DNA of 64,000 nucleotides, from the NCBI GenBank assembly GCA_020631735.1, contig CM036162.1, positions 91,684,401 through 91,748,400 on the forward strand, written 5' to 3'. The notes under the pieces are model-generated. The model saw only the letters and a program-made list of their open reading frames with translations, ran no database searches and was not told the origin of the DNA. A program made the position numbers and the translations under genes. Shown in pieces: positions 9,801-21,460 of the stretch (position 1 is the first letter of the stretch; every line of letters begins with the position of its first letter). The stretch is from Saccharum officinarum (taxonomy: Eukaryota > Streptophyta > Magnoliopsida > Poales > Poaceae).

Positions 9801-12800
9801 CAAAAAAAAAATGAATTTAGTTATGACATAAGCACGTATAGACATGAATTCAGCACGGTGGTCACTGTTTACTTGTGTATTTCCATTATTGTTGAGAAAA
9901 AGATGAGAGCTGTAATATGTGTACAATATAACCGTATATGGTTTACTATCATTTTGTACGATAATGTCACCATAGCTTTGAATTGCATTGCAGCAAAGCA
10001 GAAAACAATTGACTCATTAAAGGAAAAAAAATAGATGCTTTCAGAAGTAGACGGTACCTTGGGTCCATGAATGGTTGTATATCAAGCATCTCCTTAAAGC
10101 GCACATGTCCTTTCAGTTTCTTATATCGACCATGAGAATCCTGGCTGAATCTGTTCAAGTTAATCGTCAATACAGGTGGAGCCTTGCTTATAAGAATTCT
10201 TCTCAATGCAGCTCTGAAAACCTTTGTCTCATCCTCTTTCTGCTTATTTTCGTTATCTTGCACTAGCGGTGCCTTACCAACCATCTTCATTCGCTTCCTC
10301 CTGCCCTGATTCTTTGTGATGGCATCTTCATTATCTTTTGCACCCAGCAAGGTTTTTTGTGCATCTGATGGAAGGCTACTCGACACAACTTCTTCAGTAC
10401 CACCAACAGGTTGAGCTTCAACATTGTTAGTTGCATTGCAAGACACGGAATCACCACCACAACTCAGTGGTGCACTTGCTGCTTTAGTGGTTATATCCAC
10501 ATTATGACCATCATTATATTGGATAGGCAAATCATGTTGTTGGTTATTCAAAGATGAGGACTCAAGTTCTAAGCTTTTCAAATCCATACACGGTTCCTTG
10601 TGGCTGGTCTGATTGCTTGACTGTTCAGTCTCATTCATAGTGAAGACTGCACCAGATCTCTGCATAGAAGTATTTTCTGTGTCTGTAACATTACAATCAC
10701 AGTTTTGTTCAGGGTCAGCCAAAGAAGGATCAACACACCTACCTTCCTTGCAATGCATATCAGAATGTATATTGTCAGAGCCATCACCAGTTGCCATAAT
10801 CTGATCAATGTCCTTTTTGCAACCATCAGTTCCCATAACCTGATCAATGCCCTCCTGTTTGCTGCAGCTCACGATCAACTTCTCAACATCTTTTCTTCCA
10901 TCACCACCTGCCATCATCTCCTCACCATCATTTATTTCATTAGCTCCCTCCGTCATCTCCATGACATTTTTTCTTTCATCGGCTTTTACGCGTGCAGCAT
11001 TAGTACAGTGCTCACACAGCCATGGTTCAGACAGCAGCTCTGGTTCAGTATACAAAGCCAAGCAGCCCTCAACTGATACAGGAGCATTACTATCATCTAC
11101 CTCATCATCAGCACTGTTACTACTCCAAGCCATTACATCAATATCTTCTACTTTACTAGCTTCTTTCTTGACTTCAGAAGTAACTTCCGGTTCATTGAAC
11201 ATATCACCAAGACCAACATAGTCATCTTGCTCCACATCTCCACAATATCCAGGTTGTGTATTATCTTCTGTTACTGGAGAAACAACTAGAGGAGGAACTG
11301 CACATTCTGAATTATATGAATTTTCAATGGTTTCATCCCTTTCCTTGGCAGTGGTACCAATTTCTTTGTAAGGAAGTAAGATAACAGTCTGTAAGGAGGC
11401 ATCATCATCAACAGTGTTCTCGCCTGAGTGCTCAGAACCCAAGATCTGCTCTTTGGGTAGAGCACCAACCTGAGGGTGCAAGGGACCATCTGTTGCATCC
11501 CTGCATTCCCAAATTTGTCCTGTTCCAGTAGAATCTGCAGAATCAAGAATCTCAGATTTTGTTTCATCCGCATCGGCGACATAATCCAACCAGCAGATGC
11601 TATTCTCCACATTCGTAGTGGCATTTTGTTCTTGGTTAGACACAGAACCACATGACTCACTGCATCCAGAGGGCTCAGCCTCTTTCTCGCTGACTACCTG
11701 TTCGAGTTCTGAACCAGGAATTTGGGAATTGTTGCGCTCAGCAATTGTTTGGATCTGTTCTTTACTCTCTACTGAAGGAGATGCTCGAACTGGAACCTTC
11801 CCATATCTGCGGCTTTTGTTCCTATCTCGTATGGATTGTTTGGTCCTCTTTGCTGGTGGTGATGAAACACTCTTGGTTGGAGGCCTCCTTGATGGAACTG
11901 GTAGTGAGAGATCAAGGAATTGATCATGTTTAATGGAACTGTGTGAGCATTCTGTGCTGGACACAGTACTAGACAGCTGACCCCCAAAAATTGAATCCAC
12001 AATTGTGGGAACCCCTGCATCTGTAGCTTCCTCCGCTAGCTTCCGTGCTTCAGTTTCCTCAGTACGCAAACCATCAAGAAAACAACGGAGCAATTCATGG
12101 CTATCCTGCATCTGGTAGCCCCTGAACTGCGGATATTTTGAGCAAATGCTTGAGAAGAGGTTCTTCGGGCTTAGCGCGCCTCCTGCATGATTTGAAGCAC
12201 TTGTCTCTGCAAAAAGCTTCTTCAGTGACATAGCAAGGGCCCCTGTAGGAACATCTGGTCCTAACATCTTCCTGCGCAACCTATCAACCGCGAGGAGGCT
12301 CTGCAGCACTGCATTGAAGAAGCAAGTATTTCCCAGATTTGGCAGCCCTTTGATCACATTAGCATCGGGGTTAATCAAACGCCATGAATCAGTATCCTCT
12401 GCACCAACCACCTTATCTTCCACTGCTGCTGCAACAACTGTCTCTATTTTGGGCATCTCAATTGACACCTCCTTTTCACATGACAAACAATAAGCAACTG
12501 TTGGGTCATCATACCTTGCAGCCCACCAATGCCGGTCCTGCTTAGCATGCCGTCTGGCATGGCCATAGGGCTTGGTATCCTCTACTGCACCACCACAAAA
12601 ATGCCGACCACAGTCCAAGCAGACCCACGTATCACTTTTGTCCGCCTTTGCCTGCGCCTTGGCAGTAGCGCCTTTGGAGGCGCCTCCTTTCTTCTTCTGC
12701 TTACCCCCAGCACCACCTTTCTTTCTTGGGGCGTCTTCTCGGCAGTGCTCACATGATGCAACGTGCTTGGAAGACAAGATCTCCAGGAGGACCTTGTCCA

Positions 12801-12990
12801 AGTGGGCATTGTCACGGCCGTAGTGACCGCAATGCTCCCTGCCACTAGCTGAAGCAGCTGCTTCCTCTGCTGAGTGGCTTGCATCCTGCGATGCTGCATC
12901 ACCAGGTCCAACCTCCGAGGATGAGGCTGGAAGATCCCGTTCATGTGCTTTCCGCGGGTTCTTGGGCTTAGCCTTCACCTTCTTCCCCAT
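6887..12990 (-). CDS. Ubiquitin-specific protease with ZnF-UBP domain (UBP1/UBP2-like, USP16/45 type)
   Basis: A deubiquitinase with a two-exon coding region: exon 1 is 12990-10058 and exon 2 is 7127-6887, totalling 1057 codons plus stop. The exon 1 donor is AAG/GTACC and the exon 2 acceptor GCAG/ATGTAAG, so the join reads MDP-R-CKDNN in frame. The start was chosen at the ATG giving MGKKVKAKPKNPRK, because the frame's earlier ATG lies next to an intron-like TTGCAG acceptor in the 5' UTR. A ZnF-UBP region spans residues ~50-175 (CGHYGRDNAHLDKVLLEI, later WVCLDCGRHFCG and a His-rich segment) with a Lys/Gly-rich insert. The catalytic Cys box GLPNLGNTCFFNAVLQSLL is near residue 220. A long acidic, unstructured insert of ~500 residues follows. 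The His box GGHYIAYVR and a C-terminal SWFYASDGQV segment are in exon 2. The first ZnF Cys pair and the catalytic triad look intact, with no frameshift over 3.2 kb. It is divergently oriented to KDSB. Confidence 0.9.
7984..8954. mobile_element. hAT-like non-autonomous insertion in the UBP intron with perfect 8 bp TSD
   Basis: CATTTGAG occurs at 7976-7983 and at 8955-8962, immediately flanking a 971 bp segment. Its ends are inverted repeats: left CATGGTTATTTAGGC, and right, reverse complemented, CATGGTTATTAAGGC. An 8 bp target duplication is the hAT signature. The interior has AAGGCG/GGCGTC-type motifs near both ends and no transposase. Open frames inside are not recognisable proteins. Confidence 0.85.
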
Positions 12991-13345
12991 CACTCCTGAA
13001 CAGGGCTGCAATCAACCAGGGGCGGACCCAGTAAAGGACATATAGGTTTACAAATATACACCTGACAATTTTTGCAAAAAAAAAATATCGAAGTTAGTAT
13101 GCATGATACATGTATTCAGTAGTAATTAGATCGGATCCGAAGACAAGTAGCCAAATAGCTTAAGTTAGGGTTTGGGCCCTCGGTTTCGCACAGCAGGAAG
13201 AGAAGAGAAGAGTTGCGCGTACCTGGTGGGTGCTCGTCGCCGGCGAAGCGCCCGACGAAAACCGGGGAACCTGGCGTAGGTCGGCGGCGGCGGTCGCACA
13301 GTCGTCGCCAGGAGAAAAAGAGGGAGGGGGGAGAGCGCACGCGTG
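12991..13345 (-). other. UBP 5' UTR with probable leader intron
   Basis: On the minus strand, GGTTGATTGCAG ends at about 13004, 12-15 bases before the ATG. A plausible donor CCAG/GTACGC lies near 13221. This suggests a leader intron of about 215 bp and a 5' UTR exon starting around 13225-13345. Confidence 0.5.
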
Positions 13346-13969
13346 GTAAACCTGAGTATATCCAACAAGGGAAGCGTGCCAGTCAAACCTCAAGTTTGAC
13401 CAAGTTTATAGTAAATAGTATTAAATTTATGTCTCCAAATCTATAACTAATCTAATGATACTTATTTTGTATCATAAATATTTGTATTTTTTATATAATT
13501 CAGTCAAAGTTTAAATTGTTTGACTTCTCGAAAAGCGAGAATCATGGGAGGAGTATATCTCTTCTACTCTACTCCTAAAAAGAGCGGAAGGCCTCTCCGA
13601 TTCTCACTCGGTCACTCCCCTCCCTTTAATAATATATATAATATAAAAATAAAAATAAAAACAAAAAAACAGCGCCCCCGGCGCGCCCCACCCTAACGGC
13701 CCTACCCCCGGTGCCGCCGTCGCCGCCGCAGCCCCTCCCCGCCGCACGTGAATCAGCGCCGACAGGTGGGCCCTCAGGTGCCTCCCTCGTCCGTGAATCC
13801 CCTCCCTCGCTCCTTACCTTGCTGATGGCTGCGCCCGCCCGCGCCTCTCGCCCCGCCGCCGGCCACGCCCACCTCACTACTGGCCCGCGTGCCTGCGATA
13901 CCTGAACCTAATAATCACAGAGAGCTCGGCGCGCGGATCCAGAGGAGGGGACCGTGTGCCGACGCCGCG
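13346..13969. promoter_or_regulatory. Short shared region between divergent UBP and KDSB genes
   Basis: The two genes are head to head. About 1 kb separates the start codons (12990 and 13970), and perhaps 500-600 bp separates the transcript starts. The interval includes a MITE remnant, a poly-A/T patch at 13628-13670 and a GC-rich KDSB leader. No individual promoter element was assigned. Confidence 0.45.
13375..13560. mobile_element. Stowaway-like MITE remnant
   Basis: AT-rich segment with TCAAA(G)TTTGAC motifs in opposite orientation at both ends, and a right end GGGAGGAGTAT resembling the complement of the grass Stowaway terminus (TACTCCCTCC). It has no coding capacity. The left terminus is degraded. 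Confidence 0.55.
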
Positions 13970-16900
13970 ATGCAGATCAGCGCGCCGTCGTCCAACTCCT
14001 CTCCCTCGTCGGGCTCGGGTGCCCGCTTGTGGGTACTCCACGGGCTAGCGCTCGGCGCCTACCTGTACCGGTGGCCGAGCGGGTTCCGCAGCCGCGCGGT
14101 GGGGATCATACCCGCGCGCTTCGCCTCCACGCGCTTCGAGGGCAAGCCGCTCGTTCACATCCTCGGCAAGCCAATGATCCAGGTCCGCCTCCTTGCCTTG
14201 TCTTATCACATCTTTCAGAGAGCGAGGAGAAGCTTGCTGTAGAGAATCAAGTTGTGGGAGAAATTGTACCTGCAACTCGCGGTTGGGACTGCGAGGGGAG
14301 GTCGAATCGAATTATGCTGTTTCCGTTTAGAGTGAACTACACAGTAGCTGTTATGTTGGTTACTGAAATGTTGTGAGTGAACTACACAGTAGCTGTTCTG
14401 CTGGTTACTGAAATGTTGTGAATCGTTTGCTGGCTTCATTCCTCACAACAGTTCAATGTTTTTTCAGCAATTAAAAAGTCAAGCTTGAGTTCGATGAATT
14501 TCAATTTGATGGATTTTGGAGAAGGGAAATGGTATAGCTGTTAGTTTTAGCCAGTTTTAATTTCTTGTCTGCGACTGATCCAGCAATCTGTATAATTCCT
14601 ACAGCACCTTGTGCTGACACTTTTTTACACTGAATACAGAACTAATTTTTTTTTCTTAAAGTGTATGATTGCTTCTTCTGATTTGTTACATATTTTACTT
14701 CTTGTTTGCGTGTTCAGTTAAAAATCTGTGTGTTTCACACTTACAGAGAACATGGGAAAGAGTTATGCTAGCTTCTTCTTTGGACCATGTTGGTAAGCCC
14801 AAGATGGCTAATATTAATCATTGATTGGTTTCATTTGTTTGTCATGTTCACACTTGTGCCTTTCCCCCCCTTAGTTGTTGCAACGGATGATGAGAGAATT
14901 GCAGAATGTTGTCGAGGATTTGGAGCTGATGTTATAATGACATCAGAATCTTGCAAAAATGGTACTGATTGTGTTGTTTTATAGTTAACTAGCAAAAGTG
15001 CCCGTGCGATGCAATGGGGAGAAATTATGTTTTGCTCTTTATATAAAATTTAATAAACATGTCTCTGTATCTCTCTTTCTTCGTGTTGGCGTGTCAATCT
15101 AATTCGAGCACCACACTTTTCTTGTTTTTCTACTCACTTCTTCCATCGCATGCCATCTCCTCGGCAATTCTTGCGGTTATTGCTACCCACATTGCTCCAA
15201 CCCAGGTGAGTCTGGTTGCGCTCTGCCTCATCGGAAAAGCGCATAATACAACTGGGGCTATAGCCATGGGACATATGGAGACTCGGGGTTGGGCGACAAG
15301 GTCCGTACCTCTAGCGCTAGTGGCAAAGACATGCACGGGCCTAGCAGTTCCGCCATTCTGGCCAGATGGCCCTAGCATCGCCACGTCCATGCCCGATGGC
15401 GACTCAAATTCTCGCTGCATGTGTCTGGCGTGCGGACCGTTCTGGCACCTTGGACGACAAGCAGTCCATGCCCAGGCACTTCAATTGGGTTCTGGCATAG
15501 AATCTCCAGCAACGACGACATGGTGGTGTGACAAAGAACACTGGTCATCTTGGTGAAGAAATGTGATGGCCGACATGCGCTGATGAACAAGGGTTTCGGG
15601 ACGGCAGGAACTCCTCAGATCCCAGCCGTCCGAGCAATGCGCAGTAGCACTGGTGTAAATAGCGGAGGTGGAGTCAGAGCTCGCACATGTCGGTGAAGTT
15701 GCTATACGGTATCTGGACTCGGCACTCACGACAGCAGCGGGACCCGTGGAACATCTCAATCGGTGAGACCTGACTATGGAATGAATCGGCGGCGAGATCC
15801 TCTTCCTCCGATTGAACAACATAATGGTGTGCGCTTGGCAATGCAGCAATGACCGTTGTAGCAAACAAATTTATGGGGTTGTAAGCATATGCGAGTTCAA
15901 TTCTAGAAACATAAGCCAATCCGGATGAAGAACGAGCTGAGCAGGTACGACATAAGTGGACCTGACTATGGAATGAATCGGCGGCGAGATCCTCTTCCTC
16001 CGATTGAACAACATAATGGTGTGCGCTTGGCAATGCGGCAATGACCATTGTAGCAAACAAATTTATGGGGTTGTAAGCATATGCAAGTTCAATTCTAGAA
16101 ACATAAGCCAATCCGGATGAAGAACGAGCTGAGCAGGTACGACATAAGTGCCCCATTTTGGTTTTAATCTGGAGTTTTTTTATTTTGTTAGTAAGTTTGA
16201 TTATTTCCTGCCTTCTTATTTTAGTTGATTTCTAACTTCCATATCTGCGGCACGCATATGGAGTCCGGCCGTGCAAAAGGACGCTGAGGTATTTTAAAAT
16301 AAAAAATGAGTTCAAATATGAATCTTATCTTAATTTTTAATATTATATATCTTATTACCACGGAGAGCTTTTTTAATTTTGTTTTTTTGTTTTTTATTTT
16401 GCCATGCTTTTTTTTGTTTCGGACCTGCCACATATTCCTTTTTTGGTTTCGTTTTTCCTCTTCAGAGCACGTAAAAGACAAAAGCAGATCACGTGATTGG
16501 AAAATTAAAGGAAAGCAAAGGCTTTGCATGCACATGATTCATTGGAGGAAAGCAAATTGATTAATGTATCTTGGTTGATGACGTGGTGAAGATGCAAGCA
16601 AGGGAACATAATAAGAGGAAATATATATGCACATGCGTGCGTGTGCAGATTATTTGGCCGGTCGAGCAAGAAGCAGCCATGCCTTTTGGACTCGTATATT
16701 CCGTACTTCTTCATTTACATGGCCAAATAAAATAGATTTAGAATATTTTAATTTGTAACCGAGAGGAAATTACGTGCCTTCTAGGGAGGTCATGTCGTAT
16801 CCAGTTAGGATTTTTGTATATATAAATTTAGGAGGAGTTTAACATCTTACATGTAATCTTAGTTGAGTAGGAGTCTTACTTACATCTTACGCGGAAATTT

Positions 16901-18181
16901 TGTCTCTTTATTATTAGGTATAGATTATCTTTTCATGATTATGTGGTAAAACGGTAAAGTGTGTGTTTATTGGCATTTGCTTGATAACATAGGATCTGAA
17001 CGCTGTTGTGAGGCACTTAACAAGCTTGAGAAACCCTACGATATTGTCGTCAATATTCAAGGAGATGAGCCTCTTATTGAACCAGAGATAATAGATGGTG
17101 TAGTTATGTCACTGCAGGTGGTTAATTACACAACACTATCTTGATGTTGCCTTTACTTCTCTTCAGTTAAATAAAATGGTTCGTAGCATTTGTAGCTGGG
17201 GACTATATCTTTTCTTTAAGCTTACTCCTGAAAATAATGCATTCATCATTCTAATTATGTTATGCTACACATTTAACATTTACCTTGACCTTGTGCAACC
17301 TAAACACCCTGTGCCTTTGCAGATGTCTTGATCTCTTTTTGTTGACCTTGTTTCCTTGTACTTCAAACGTGGCTTGCAGCGAGCTCCTGATGCAGTCTTC
17401 AGCACAGCTGTTACTTCACTGAAACCAGAAGATGCATTCTACACAAATCGAGTGAAGTGTGTTGTGGATAATCAGGGCTACGCGATATACTTCTCAAGAG
17501 GGCTGATTCCATTCAATAAGTGAGACACCAATGATTGCTTTAACTCTTCCATTGGCTATATTTTCACATGAAATTTTTCTGACCCTGACCATTTCAGATC
17601 AGGGAATGTCAATCCGAAATACCCTTATCTTCTTCATCTTGGAATTGCGGTATCTTATCAACCTTATTCTGTTTATTTATTTATATTTGCTTCATGGTCC
17701 TTTGATTAACTGACTTTTGACTAATTAATTAACTGACTGTTCTCTCAAGCAGGGCTTTGATTCAAAGTTTTTGAAGATATATCCAGAACTTCCACCAACA
17801 CCGTTACAAATGGAAGAGGACCTAGAGCAACTGAAAGTTCTTGAAAACGGCTGTAGGATGAAGGTATTTTGGCATGTAACTCTAATCTATGAGATACACA
17901 ATGCCTGTTTGTTACTGATGTTTTGCAGTTTGTTCACGATGAACTTGTACGGTTTGAATGCCACTATGTTTTCAATGTGTGCAGTAGCATATCTTTTTGT
18001 ATGGTGCATAACCGGTTACAGACTTACCATCTGTAGTTTATATCCTAGAGCACTGAGTTTTGTTTCTGTTTGCTTTCTGTAATTGTAGGTGATCAAAGTG
18101 GACCACGATGCCCATGGTGTAGATGCACCTGAGGACGTTGAGAAAATCGAAGCACTGATGCAGGCAAGAAACTTTCAGTAG
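13970..18181 (+). CDS. KDSB: CMP-Kdo synthetase (3-deoxy-manno-octulosonate cytidylyltransferase)
   Basis: Activates Kdo with CTP to CMP-Kdo, needed for Kdo in the pectin rhamnogalacturonan II. Eight exons join without a break: 13970-14182, 14747-14792, 14875-14961, 16993-17117, 17380-17519, 17598-17649, 17753-17863 and 18089-18181. All introns are GT-AG and together they encode 288 residues, close to the usual plant length. Motifs: N-terminal hydrophobic segment [14 protein letters not shown] (residues ~24-37, probable membrane anchor; plant KDSB is reported to be mitochondrial), then the nucleotidyltransferase signature [17 protein letters not shown]. These are followed by [13 protein letters not shown], the metal/sugar-site [51 protein letters not shown], and a C-terminal [20 protein letters not shown]. 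The ATG is the first in frame upstream of the anchor. No lesion is seen. Intron 3 is enlarged by an insertion. Confidence 0.95.
14995..16925. mobile_element. Unclassified transposon-like insertion filling KDSB intron 3
   Basis: The block starts with CTAGCAAAAGTGCCCGTGCG and ends around TTATTATTAGGTATAGAT, terminal sequences that I associate with a dispersed grass repeat family. No transposase or reverse transcriptase frame is recognisable, and superfamily and exact ends are undetermined. It contains the 192 bp tandem duplication listed separately. The remaining part (16160-16920) is AT-rich. Confidence 0.5.
15767..16150. repeat. 192 bp tandem duplication within the KDSB intron 3 insertion
   Basis: The unit beginning GACCTGACTATGGAATG spans 15767-15958 and is repeated at 15959-16150 with only a few substitutions (for example ATGCAGCAATGACCGTTG versus ATGCGGCAATGACCATTG). 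Confidence 0.95.
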
Positions 18182-18699
18182 AAAATGAAGAGAAAGTGAG
18201 TGCTTTGCATTGCTATCGGCATAGGGTTGGTGTGAGACTTTTGGTTGTGCTATCCCATTTTCTGAATAGCATGATACCAAGTAAAGCTGCTACATCAGTT
18301 CTTGAAGTTTGTGCTTGCTAAACTTTGAGTGATTGAATATGTTGATTGTCACTTGCATTACTCCTCAATCAGCAGTTCAGCGCACAGGTGGATTGTATCT
18401 GTACTTCAGGAGTTAGTAGCAGTACTTTCGGTCTTCTGCACAGTGGAAACAGTATCATACTTAATACTTCACTTGATCATGGTCGTGATATTTGATCCTA
18501 TCTATACAAAGATCATGACTCTTGTGCTTATCTAGATTTTCCTCATACTATGCTCCATAATTCATCTATTAAAATTGAGTTAATTTCAATTGTTTGTAAA
18601 ACTTAATTAAATATATTAAACGAAGGGTGCATGCAGATTATGAAATGGATACCAGAATTATGAATGATGCCTACCTAGAGATTTTGGAGGTTTGGGGAT

Positions 18700-19455
18700 T
18701 ATGGATACCAGAATTATGAATGATGCCTTAATTGGGAAATGGGGGTGGAGAATGCTAAAAGCTGAGAAAAATGATATCTTTTATAATCTTCTGAAGAAAA
18801 AGTACATGAATAGGAAAAGTTTTGAAAAGGTGTGGTCAAGACCAAGGAAATTCTAAAATGGGGTTGTTATGTGACAGTGAATAATGGGCAAAATACAATG
18901 TTTTTGGAGGATGTTTGGAATGGAACTGAAGATGGGTTTCCTTCTCTGTACAATTTAAGTGCTGATAAAGACTGCCTAGTCAGTGACTGTTGGGAGGGAG
19001 ATGGTTGGAATATAAAGCCTTTGGAGATGAAGACATGAAGGAATGGGAAAGGCTAATGGACAGTTTAGAAGATTTTTGGTTGAGCGAGGAGGCAGATAAG
19101 TTTGTTTGGCTGTTAGATAAGTCCGGAAATTATACTACAAGATCTATGTACAGGAGGCTGACTTTTAGAGGGGCTGACAACAAAAGAATGCAGAAACCAT
19201 GGAAGAGCATATTACCTAATAAGATCGAAGTTTTTGTTTGGCTGGTGACTCAAGATAGGTTGCAAACTGGGGTAAATCTGAAGAAGAAAGAGAGGAGGGG
19301 GGATAAAAACTGTTGTTTGTGTGGGATTGATGAAACTAGCGATCACATTTGCTTTCATTGCCACGTAGCGAGAGCTATCCTGTTCTCTTTCAAAGAAGCG
19401 TTGGGGTGGGATAGGACTCTCCAAAATATTCAGGATGTTTTTGAATATTGGATCC
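18700..19455 (+). mobile_element. Non-LTR retrotransposon (LINE) 3' fragment with zinc-binding RT-associated domain
   Basis: A broken frame reads ALIGKWGWRMLKAEKNDIF, then (shifted) FLEDVWNG, then KFVWLLDKSGNYTTRSMYR. It continues with WKSILPNKIEVFVWLVTQDR and CCLCGIDETSDHICFHCHVA. This order (C-terminal end of the RT domain followed by the zf-RVT domain) is typical of plant LINE ORF2 proteins. The fragment is truncated at both ends and has at least one frameshift near 19000. A short direct repeat (ATGGATACCAGAATTATG) precedes it at about 18644 and 18703. It sits downstream of the KDSB 3' UTR. Confidence 0.75.
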
Positions 19456-19685
19456 CCTTATGCCTTAGATGTTATCGGATTCATCTCAATCCATATGTGT
19501 TGGGGTGGATTAAGGTGGAGTTTATATCAAGTTCCACTCCAATCCACCCCAGCACATGTGGATTGATGCGAATCCGACTAAATCTTAGGCTCTTCAATCC
19601 ACATGTGTAGGGTGAAATTTAGTTTAAGTTAATCCACCCCAACATATGTGGATTGATGCGAATCCGACTACATCCAAATAAGGAC
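19456..19685. mobile_element. MITE with ~55 bp imperfect terminal inverted repeats
   Basis: The left end (CCTTATGCCTTAGATGTTAT, then CGGATTCAT...CAATCCATATGTG, then TTGGGGTGGATTA) is mirrored by the right end (TCCTTATTTGGATGTAGT when reverse complemented). An internal inverted copy of the AATCCACCCCA motif lies at 19540. The long TIR and 230 bp size indicate a fold-back MITE, and its left end abuts the LINE fragment. Confidence 0.75.
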
Positions 19686-19979
19686 TTAGAGGAAAATATT
19701 ACCACATTAAACTTTTCATGTTCTCTATTATTCTTTGGGGCTTATGGCCCATGAGAAATAAGATGGGGATAGAGAAATACTTTTCATGTTCTATAAAATC
19801 TTTTCTTTTCTATAAAAATGGTGTATCTTGGACGACATGATTCGGAGTATGGGGAGATGGTTGAGGGACTTTTAGAAGCGAACTAAAAACATATAAGTCG
19901 AAGGCATTTTGTGAAGTTCCTCTCCATTTCTAGGAGTTGGCTATTGAAGGCTTAGGCGATTGTTTCCTTTAGCAGTCCT

Positions 19980-20160
19980 AGGGCCTATTTGGAGCCCCCT
20001 CTTTAAACTTTAAATCTTTAAGAACGCTAGAACACTTTAGCTTATTTTTGAGGTCTAAAGCTCTAATGTGAGGTGGGCTAAAATTTAGAGTTAACTTTAG
20101 ACAACCTGTTTAGAGACTTTAGCTCTAAAGTTTAGAGAAGAGGATCCAACCATGCCTTTA
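19980..20160. mobile_element. Short MITE (Tourist-like) with inverted ends
   Basis: The left end AGGGCCTATTTGGAGCCC and reverse-complemented right end AAGGCATGGTTGGATCC are imperfect inverted repeats, continued by CTTT/CTCTAAACTTTA on both sides. The flanks CTA and TTA would fit a degenerate 3 bp TSD. Confidence 0.65.
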
Positions 20161-20589
20161 GATTTCTCTATTCAACGGCCAGTCTCAAGACGGGTAGTAC
20201 TGTGCTTTCATTCGTGTTCTTGTAAGCTGGTATCCCAGCAGTTATCTGTGTCATTTTTCGTTTTTTATTTTGTTTTTTGTTTAGTTTGTTTGTACACCGT
20301 GGACTTGGTGGCTTTATAAAAGCAGGGTTTTCCCTTAGAAAAGGGTGCATGCAGACGCGCAGGCTAACATATCTATTTTGAAAATTTATTTATGACGGAG
20401 GCCAGCGTCCAATACGGTCCAAACGCTTTCTATGTAGCCTGAATTATCAATATCAACTGATTATACTCCCTCTATCATAAAATATAAAGTATCCTTGAAA
20501 TTTTAGAAGAAACTATTGGATAAACCAAATGATGCATATAGCTCTCACTTAACTATAGAGAGGTCTTGTGCTTTCCATATTTTGAGTCT

Positions 20590-21460
20590 GGTGGTGATGA
20601 GGTCATGACCATGCTTGAAGAATTACATGGAGGCCAAGGAGATCAGCAAGGGCATCCAAATCGAGAAGGAGGCTCAAAACTTATCCGATTCGAGTCACCA
20701 AGGTGGAGGCCCAAATCAAGTTTGAGTCCACCTCGGAATTCAGGATCAGTCTGCCTTGAACTGGTCACCCAGGACGCGTACGGACTCTGTTTTCGATGAT
20801 CCATATATGGATAGAAAGCTTATTTGATAAGGAAGCCAACCCAAGTGGTCCTATGTCAAAAGATGTTCGGAATCAATGGAATCGTCAAAACAAGTCACCG
20901 TCCAGAATCTGTCAGCGCCGTTTTTGGGCGTTTGGGCCTTGTAACGTGTAGGTGCTCCCCAGGGACGCGAATAGGGGTCCTTGGACGTCCCTTAGGCTAT
21001 ATAATCAATAGTCGCCGTCTACATTAGGGTTGGATTTTGTTTAGAGTTTAGTTTTCCATCGAGAAACAGAATTGTTCATTGTAACTGTGGTGATAAATCC
21101 TTTTACAGTGATCCAGGGCCCCTGTTCTTGATCTCCTCCACTGTATCGATTAGTCCTTCGGAACCGAGTTCTTGAACCCTCTATTGATATTCGCATCATT
21201 CATATTTACAATTTCAGATTGCGTGTTTTTACCTTCTTGCTTGTGCTCTTCGATTCGCTTGCAGGAAACGCCTTCTTGGCGAGGTCGATCAAGTTGTGCT
21301 TGGTTGATAACCAACGGAGCAGTGGTGTAACGGTTGCAGGGTTCGAATCGTGTCTGATTTAAAGCCGGATCGCCAACGTCAAGATCTCCACAAATCGAAC
21401 TTACCGGTTACCTCTCGAAAGATCGGGCCAATACTCATCAGGTGGCCTACATTTTGGTAG
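20590..21460. mobile_element. LTR-retrotransposon remnant (probable LTR plus leader)
   Basis: A non-coding block with a TATATAATC box near 20997, a U-rich leader and a trailing segment ending near a cluster of short motifs (GGAGCAGTGGTGTAAC at ~21316). The organisation resembles the 3' half of a grass Ty3/gypsy LTR and its leader. I found no gag or pol and no target-site duplication, so this is a family resemblance only. Confidence 0.4.

Noticed and set aside
21310..21360. tRNA-like GGTTCGAATC motif
   Set aside because: A T-loop-like word is present but there is no acceptor stem, D-arm or anticodon arm at tRNA spacing; it lies in LTR-like repeat DNA.
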